NCBI GenBank assembly: GCA_944342125.1
Contig: CALVMF010000042.1
Location: 1 to 9,741 of the forward strand
DNA: 9,741 nt
Source: an uncultured Bacilli bacterium
GTDB lineage: Bacteria; Bacillota_I; Bacilli_A; RFN20; CAG-826
Direction: 5' to 3'
The notes under the pieces were generated by a model. That model worked only from the letters and a program-made list of their open reading frames with translations, was not told where the DNA came from and ran no database searches. Each line of letters begins with the position of its first letter. Positions within the stretch are counted from its first letter, which is position 1. Position numbers and translations under genes: made by a program. Positions 5,287-9,741 of this stretch are shown piece by piece.

Positions 5287-8200
5287 ATGCAAGAAAGAAC
5301 TGAACGTTTTTTAAAATCCATTAATATTAATGATATCGAAAATTATGATTTAGATTTCGAGTCGATAGTAAAAAGTAAGTATTACTCTAATACTTTTATT
5401 TTTACGATTAATAAAGATACACCTTGGAAATATAAACAGCTCGATGCTTTTTTAACAGGTCTTAAACACATCGATAATTATAAATACGAACTTAATATAA
5501 TTTATAAAAAAACTCCGCAAAATAGCGATATTTTATCTTTAATTAAGGAATATTTTTTCAATCAAGACTTCGTTGAAATAAGAGGTGAAGTGCTTGATGA
5601 AAATGGTGAATTATTCTTTTTAGCTCATAATCAAGCTTCTTTTGATTCTTTTAAGCGTCACTATGAAGACTTTAAAATCTTGCTTTCTTTTATCAATTAC
5701 CCTTCAAACATAACTCTCAAAATGGCTGAAATTAAACCTTTAAAAGTGGTCGAAGAAAAGCCTCTTATTACGAAAGAAGTTATTCAAAGTGAAAATAAAA
5801 AAGTCGAAGAAGAAGCTGAAGAAATTGCTATAAAAGAAATAGAAGAAAACTATAAAAACATGCTTTATGAACGCTCGCAAAAAGATATCTTTAAAAGAGG
5901 AAACTATGAATTTTATGAAATTGAAGCGATAGATTCAAATAGTGGAGCTGTCGACTTTAATGGCTATGTTTTTGAGAAAAAAGATCCAAGACTTTCTAAA
6001 AACGGAAACACCATTTTAAGTATTGGTGTGGCTGATAAGCGTAAAAATAACGCTGCAATTTACGTTACTTTAATATCAAATGCTAAAAGCATGCCTCCAG
6101 AAAGTTTTAATTCCATTCAAGTTGGTAATAATATCCGTATTAAAGGTAAGGTTGGCTTAGATCGCTTTGGGAAGAATATTTATGTAATGGCTCATTATTT
6201 TTATATGCTCCCAGATGATGAGATGCGTAACGATGAAGAAGAAAATAAGCGTGTTGAATTACATCTTCATACCAAAATGAGCGATATGGATGGAGTGAGT
6301 TCGATAAGTGATTATTGTAAACTTGCTAAACATATGGGTCATAAAGCAATTGCTTTAACAGATCATGGAGTAGTTCAAGCTTATCCTGAAGCTCAACAAG
6401 CCGCTAAAAAATATGGTATAAAAGTGCTTTATGGTTGCGAGCTCTATATGATTGATGATTTTTATAGAGGCGCAATCAATAGTGAGAGCATTAAACTTGA
6501 TGATGCAACTTATGTTTGTTTTGACCTTGAATCAACTGGTTTAAGCATTAAATACGATCGAATCACTGAATTCGGTGCGGTTAAAATTAAAAATGGTCTA
6601 GTTGTAGATAGAATGGACGTTTTAATTAATCCTGAAATGCCAATTCCAAAGAAAATTCAAGAAATTACCAATATTACTGATGAAATGGTTAAAAATCAAC
6701 CAACCATCAAGGAAGTTTTACCAAAAATATTAGAGTTTTTTGGCGATTCAGTAATCATTGCTCATAACTTTGAATTCGACTACAACATGATTAAAGAAGC
6801 AATGAGAGTAAATGGCTTTGGCTATTTTAAGCAACCTGCAATCGACACATTAGCTATTTCTAGATTTGTTTATCCAGAAAATACGCAACATAGTTTAGGC
6901 GCTCTATCAAAAAGACTTGAAGTAAATTACGATAGTGAAAGTGCACATAGAGCTGATTATGATGCTGAAGTATTAGCAAATTGTTGGCTTGCTTTAAGAA
7001 ATATTTTAACTCACGATAAAAAGATGGTTTATGTTAAAGAGTTAGAAGAGTTACCAATTCAACAAATTTCTTTAAAACATTACAGAAATACATATCACGT
7101 GACAGTTCTTGCGAAAAATAGAGATGGTCTTAAAGATTTATATAAAATAGTCTCATTCGCTCATACTGAACACATGGGTGCCCATCCTTTTGTTCCTAGA
7201 AGCTTATTAACAAAATATCGTCACAATTTACTTGTCGGGTCAGCTTGTTTAAATAGCGAAGTTTTTTATGCTTCAACTAATCGTAGCCAAGAAAAGTTAG
7301 AAGAAGTAATTCAGTTTTATGATTATATTGAACTACAACCTTTAAATAACTACTCAATTTTAATTAACATGCATCAAATTGATGATGAAGATTCTTTAAA
7401 AAAATACATTTACGATATTATCAAGGCTGCTAACAAGTATAACAAAATGATAGTTGCAACAGGCGATTGTCACTACTTAAATCCTGAAGATAAAATTGTG
7501 CGAGATGTCTATATTCAAAATGAAGCAGTTGGCGGAATCAAGCATCCTTTGATGAGCTATGAAAGAAGCAACATGCAAAGTAATGGAATTTATTTTGAAA
7601 ATCCAGACCAACATTATCGCTCAACTAAAGAAATGCTTGATGCTTTTGAATGGCTTGGAAAAGATGTTGCTTATAAATACGTTGTTGAAAATACTAACAA
7701 AATAGCCGATTTTTGCGAAGAAATATGGCCAATTCCACCAGAATTATTTACACCAACTATCGATAACTGTGAAAATTTACTTCGTGAACTTTGCTATAAA
7801 ACTGCTTTTGAATTGTATGGTGATATTAAAAACTCAACTGATGAAGCTAAGATTTTTATTCGCAACCGATTAGATACCGAATTAAAAGGTATTATTGAAA
7901 ACGGATATTCGGTTATTTATTACATTGCTTATGAGCTTGTTAAAAAATCGAATGAAGATGGATATTTAGTCGGTAGTCGTGGATCTGTTGGAAGTAGCTT
8001 TGCTGCTACTATGGCCAAAATTACTGAAGTTAATCCGTTGCCTCCACATTATCGCTGCCCACACTGTAAAAAAGTAATTTTTTATGATGGTGAAGAGATT
8101 AAATCTGGTTATGACCTTCCAGAAATGATTTGTCCAGATTGTGGAACTAAGATGGTAGGAGATGGTCAAAACATACCTTTTCAAACTTTCCTAGGTTTCC

Positions 8201-9678
8201 AAGCCGAAAAAGTTCCTGATATCGATCTTAATTTCCCAACTGATTATCAAGCAACTGCTCATCAATACACCAAAGTTCTTTTAGGTGAAGATAAAGTTTT
8301 TAGAGCTGGAACGATTTCAACAGTTCAATTTAAAACCGCTTATGGTTATGTAAGAAAATATTATGAAAATCTAGGAATAAATCCTAATAACGTTAAGGGA
8401 TCAGTGACGGCAGCATTAGCTCATCGTTGCGAAGGTGTAAAAAGAACAACTGGTCAACATCCTGGTGGCATTGTTGTTATTCCTCGTGACTATGAAGTTT
8501 ATGATTTTACGCCTGTTCAATATCCAGCAGGAGACACTGATGCAAACTGGAAAACAACCCATTTTGATTTCCACTCAATTCACGACACAATTTTAAAACT
8601 TGATATGTTAGGTCACGTTGACCCGCAAGCTTTAAAAATGATGAGCGATTTAACTAAGATCGATTGTAGAACTTTACCTTTTAATGACAAAAAAGTATTG
8701 TCGGTTTTTTATTCAGATGAAGCGCTTAAATTAGAACATAAATACATGAAACCAGATAATGGTGCGCTTGGTCTTCCTGAATTTGGAACACAATTTGTTA
8801 GACAAATGCTAAGAGAAACTCAACCAAAATCTTTTAGCGATCTTTTAATTATTTCTGGTCTTTCACATGGAACTAATGTTTGGAACTCCAATGCTCAAGA
8901 TTTAATTAATAATGGGATTACAAATCTTAGAGGTGTTATCGGGTGTAGAGACGATATTATGTCTTATTTAATAAGCACTGGAATTGAAGGTCATGAAGCT
9001 TTTGTCATCATGGAAAAAGTTAGAAAAGGCAAAAAACTTTCTCCAGAAGAAATAACTTTAATGAAAGAACATAAAGTTCCAGATTACTATATCGATAGCT
9101 GTTCAAAGATTAAATATCTTTTCCCTAAAGGACATGCTTGTGCTTACGTCATGATGGCGATTCGAGTTGCTTACTACAAGGTTTATCATCCACTTGAATT
9201 TTATGCTACTTTCTTTAGTTTGCGTTCAGATCAATATGATATTGAAACGATGATTAAAGGAATCGATGCAATTCATAATAAACTTGAAGAATTCTCTTCA
9301 AGAAGAAAATCTAATAATGTTGAACTCGCTTTATCAGTTAAAGAAGAAGATGTTGAGCGTACACTTGATGTTGCTTTGGAGATGTGTGAAAGAGGATATA
9401 AATTCTCTAATATTGATATAGAAAGAAGTGATGCGGTTAATTTTGTAGTCGATAAAGAAAATAAAGCATTAATTCCACCTTTTAAAGTTTTAGATGGACT
9501 TGGTGAAAATACTGCAAATGAAATTATTAAAGCTAGAAAAGAAAGACCTTTTGAATCTCAAGAAGATTTAAAGAAGAGAGGGAAACTTGCCGAAAAGAAC
9601 ATGAAACAATTAAAACAGCTTCATGTTTTGGATAACTTAAGAGAAAACGACCAGCTATCATTGTTTGATTTTATGTAA
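5287..9678 (+). CDS. polC: DNA polymerase III alpha subunit, PolC type
   Basis: This is the replicative DNA polymerase with built-in proofreading found in Firmicutes and Mollicutes. Its 1463 residues are normal (about 1430-1470). In order: an N-terminal domain (about 1-150), a charged Glu/Lys-rich linker (about 150-200), an OB fold (about 205-310), and a PHP domain beginning at RVELHLHT with H326, H328 and D359-H360. The PHP domain is interrupted by a DEDDh 3'-5' exonuclease (about 409-585) with D413, E415, D498, H554 and D559. The polymerase core has GSRGS (896-900), a four-cysteine zinc site (C924, C927, C949, C952), catalytic D978 and D980 in PDIDLNF, TGQHPGG (1055-1061) and D1106 in LDMLGH. 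Near the C-terminus lie a helix-hairpin-helix region (about 1400-1450) and a canonical sliding-clamp-binding motif QLSLFDF (1456-1462). The ATG follows the rseP stop by three bases and only a weak GGA (5272-5274) precedes it, so translation probably depends on coupling. All catalytic residues are present. Confidence 0.98.
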   Translation: MQERTERFLKSININDIENYDLDFESIVKSKYYSNTFIFTINKDTPWKYKQLDAFLTGLKHIDNYKYELNIIYKKTPQNSDILSLIKEYFFNQDFVEIRGEVLDENGELFFLAHNQASFDSFKRHYEDFKILLSFINYPSNITLKMAEIKPLKVVEEKPLITKEVIQSENKKVEEEAEEIAIKEIEENYKNMLYERSQKDIFKRGNYEFYEIEAIDSNSGAVDFNGYVFEKKDPRLSKNGNTILSIGVADKRKNNAAIYVTLISNAKSMPPESFNSIQVGNNIRIKGKVGLDRFGKNIYVMAHYFYMLPDDEMRNDEEENKRVELHLHTKMSDMDGVSSISDYCKLAKHMGHKAIALTDHGVVQAYPEAQQAAKKYGIKVLYGCELYMIDDFYRGAINSESIKLDDATYVCFDLESTGLSIKYDRITEFGAVKIKNGLVVDRMDVLINPEMPIPKKIQEITNITDEMVKNQPTIKEVLPKILEFFGDSVIIAHNFEFDYNMIKEAMRVNGFGYFKQPAIDTLAISRFVYPENTQHSLGALSKRLEVNYDSESAHRADYDAEVLANCWLALRNILTHDKKMVYVKELEELPIQQISLKHYRNTYHVTVLAKNRDGLKDLYKIVSFAHTEHMGAHPFVPRSLLTKYRHNLLVGSACLNSEVFYASTNRSQEKLEEVIQFYDYIELQPLNNYSILINMHQIDDEDSLKKYIYDIIKAANKYNKMIVATGDCHYLNPEDKIVRDVYIQNEAVGGIKHPLMSYERSNMQSNGIYFENPDQHYRSTKEMLDAFEWLGKDVAYKYVVENTNKIADFCEEIWPIPPELFTPTIDNCENLLRELCYKTAFELYGDIKNSTDEAKIFIRNRLDTELKGIIENGYSVIYYIAYELVKKSNEDGYLVGSRGSVGSSFAATMAKITEVNPLPPHYRCPHCKKVIFYDGEEIKSGYDLPEMICPDCGTKMVGDGQNIPFQTFLGFQAEKVPDIDLNFPTDYQATAHQYTKVLLGEDKVFRAGTISTVQFKTAYGYVRKYYENLGINPNNVKGSVTAALAHRCEGVKRTTGQHPGGIVVIPRDYEVYDFTPVQYPAGDTDANWKTTHFDFHSIHDTILKLDMLGHVDPQALKMMSDLTKIDCRTLPFNDKKVLSVFYSDEALKLEHKYMKPDNGALGLPEFGTQFVRQMLRETQPKSFSDLLIISGLSHGTNVWNSNAQDLINNGITNLRGVIGCRDDIMSYLISTGIEGHEAFVIMEKVRKGKKLSPEEITLMKEHKVPDYYIDSCSKIKYLFPKGHACAYVMMAIRVAYYKVYHPLEFYATFFSLRSDQYDIETMIKGIDAIHNKLEEFSSRRKSNNVELALSVKEEDVERTLDVALEMCERGYKFSNIDIERSDAVNFVVDKENKALIPPFKVLDGLGENTANEIIKARKERPFESQEDLKKRGKLAEKNMKQLKQLHVLDNLRENDQLSLFDFM

Positions 9679-9700
9679 AGAAAGTTTAAACTTTATTACA
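9674..9700 (+). repeat. AT-rich inverted repeat spanning the polC stop codon
   Basis: AAAGTTTAAACTTT (9681-9694) is a perfect 14-bp palindrome. TGTAA (9674-9678, containing the polC stop) can also pair with TTACA (9696-9700) across a small asymmetric internal loop, giving a longer imperfect stem. No T tract follows and the stem is almost all A:T, so a classical intrinsic terminator is unlikely. It may be a protein-binding site, an mRNA 3'-end processing element between polC and the tRNA, or chance. Confidence 0.55.
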
Positions 9701-9701
9701 T

Positions 9702-9741
9702 GCTCACGTAGCTCAACTGGATAGAGCGGTCGCCTCCTAAG
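9702..9741 (+). tRNA. tRNA-Arg (anticodon CCT), 5' part
   Basis: The first 40 bases of a tRNA are present and the rest lies beyond the window. The acceptor 5' strand is GCTCACG (9702-9708), then T8 and A9. The D stem is GCTC/GAGC (9711-9714 and 9724-9727) around the loop AACTGGATA, followed by G26. The anticodon stem 5' strand is GTCGC (9729-9733), with loop CTCCTAA (9734-9740). T33 and the flanking bases set the anticodon as CCT (9736-9738), which reads AGG arginine codons. The 3' stem strands and T arm cannot be verified. It starts 23 bases after the polC stop without an obvious promoter or terminator between, so it may be co-transcribed with polC and released by tRNA processing. Confidence 0.9.

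Noticed and set aside
5496..5501. TATAAT hexamer inside polC
   Set aside because: Perfect -10-like hexamers are expected by chance in such AT-rich coding sequence. There is no TG extension, no -35 partner and no gene start just downstream.
5731..5890. Glu/Lys-rich stretch in PolC as a possible frameshift or inserted repeat
   Set aside because: PolC proteins normally have a charged linker between the N-terminal domain and the OB fold. The frame is open and total length is normal.
7966..8184. 72-codon minus-strand open frame opposite polC
   Set aside because: It lies entirely over the conserved PolC palm and zinc-binding region, has no ribosome binding site I can see, and its translation resembles no known family. 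It is a shadow of polC.
9661..9701. Possible promoter for the tRNA (TTGATT-like -35 at 9665)
   Set aside because: No acceptable -10 hexamer lies 16-18 bases downstream at a suitable distance from the tRNA 5' end. The weak TATTAC is too close to base 9702.
1..9741. Mobile element, CRISPR, toxin-antitoxin or other undescribed multi-gene system
   Set aside because: Apart from the roughly 110-base tsf-pyrH gap and 23 bases after polC, the whole window is filled by conserved housekeeping genes. No terminal inverted repeats, repeat-spacer arrays or transposase motifs were seen.

Overview
The window is a contiguous, all plus-strand block of housekeeping genes from an AT-rich (roughly one third G+C by eye) low-GC Gram-positive-type genome. 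The PolC-type replicative polymerase, found in Firmicutes and Mollicutes, and the gene order tsf-pyrH-frr-cdsA-dxr-rseP-polC both place it in the Bacillota/Mycoplasmatota sphere. TGG is the tryptophan codon at the positions I checked, and all frames end in TAA or TAG with no internal TGA, so the code looks standard rather than mycoplasma-type. A dxr gene (MEP isoprenoid pathway) also argues against a true Mycoplasma. An uncultured, reduced Bacilli/Mollicutes-like bacterium would fit, but this is inference and no species can be named.

Layout: bases 1-33 are the last codons of a gene that reads like tsf (elongation factor Ts). It is followed by a clear intrinsic terminator (49-78). A short intergenic region then carries a 10-bp direct repeat and a perfect extended -10 promoter (132-140). 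This promoter is placed so that transcription should begin at, or within a few bases of, the pyrH start codon. From there pyrH, frr, cdsA, dxr, rseP and polC run head to tail with gaps of only 1-4 bases, so they very probably form one operon. After polC there is a perfect 14-bp AT-rich palindrome within a longer imperfect inverted repeat. The 5' 40 bases of tRNA-Arg(CCT) then run off the window end.

The genes link nucleotide supply (PyrH, UMP to UDP), ribosome recycling (Frr), phospholipid precursor synthesis (CdsA, CDP-diacylglycerol), isoprenoid precursor synthesis (Dxr), intramembrane proteolysis (RseP-like) and chromosome replication (PolC). This is the well-known Firmicutes cluster, but without uppS (normally between frr and cdsA) and proS (normally between rseP and polC).

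I found no accessory or defence system, mobile element, CRISPR array or undescribed multi-gene system. What stands out is within the conserved genes: a possibly leaderless pyrH mRNA, an RseP whose usual PDZ region is replaced by about 200 unrecognised residues, and non-consensus substitutions in normally invariant loops of PyrH and Dxr.
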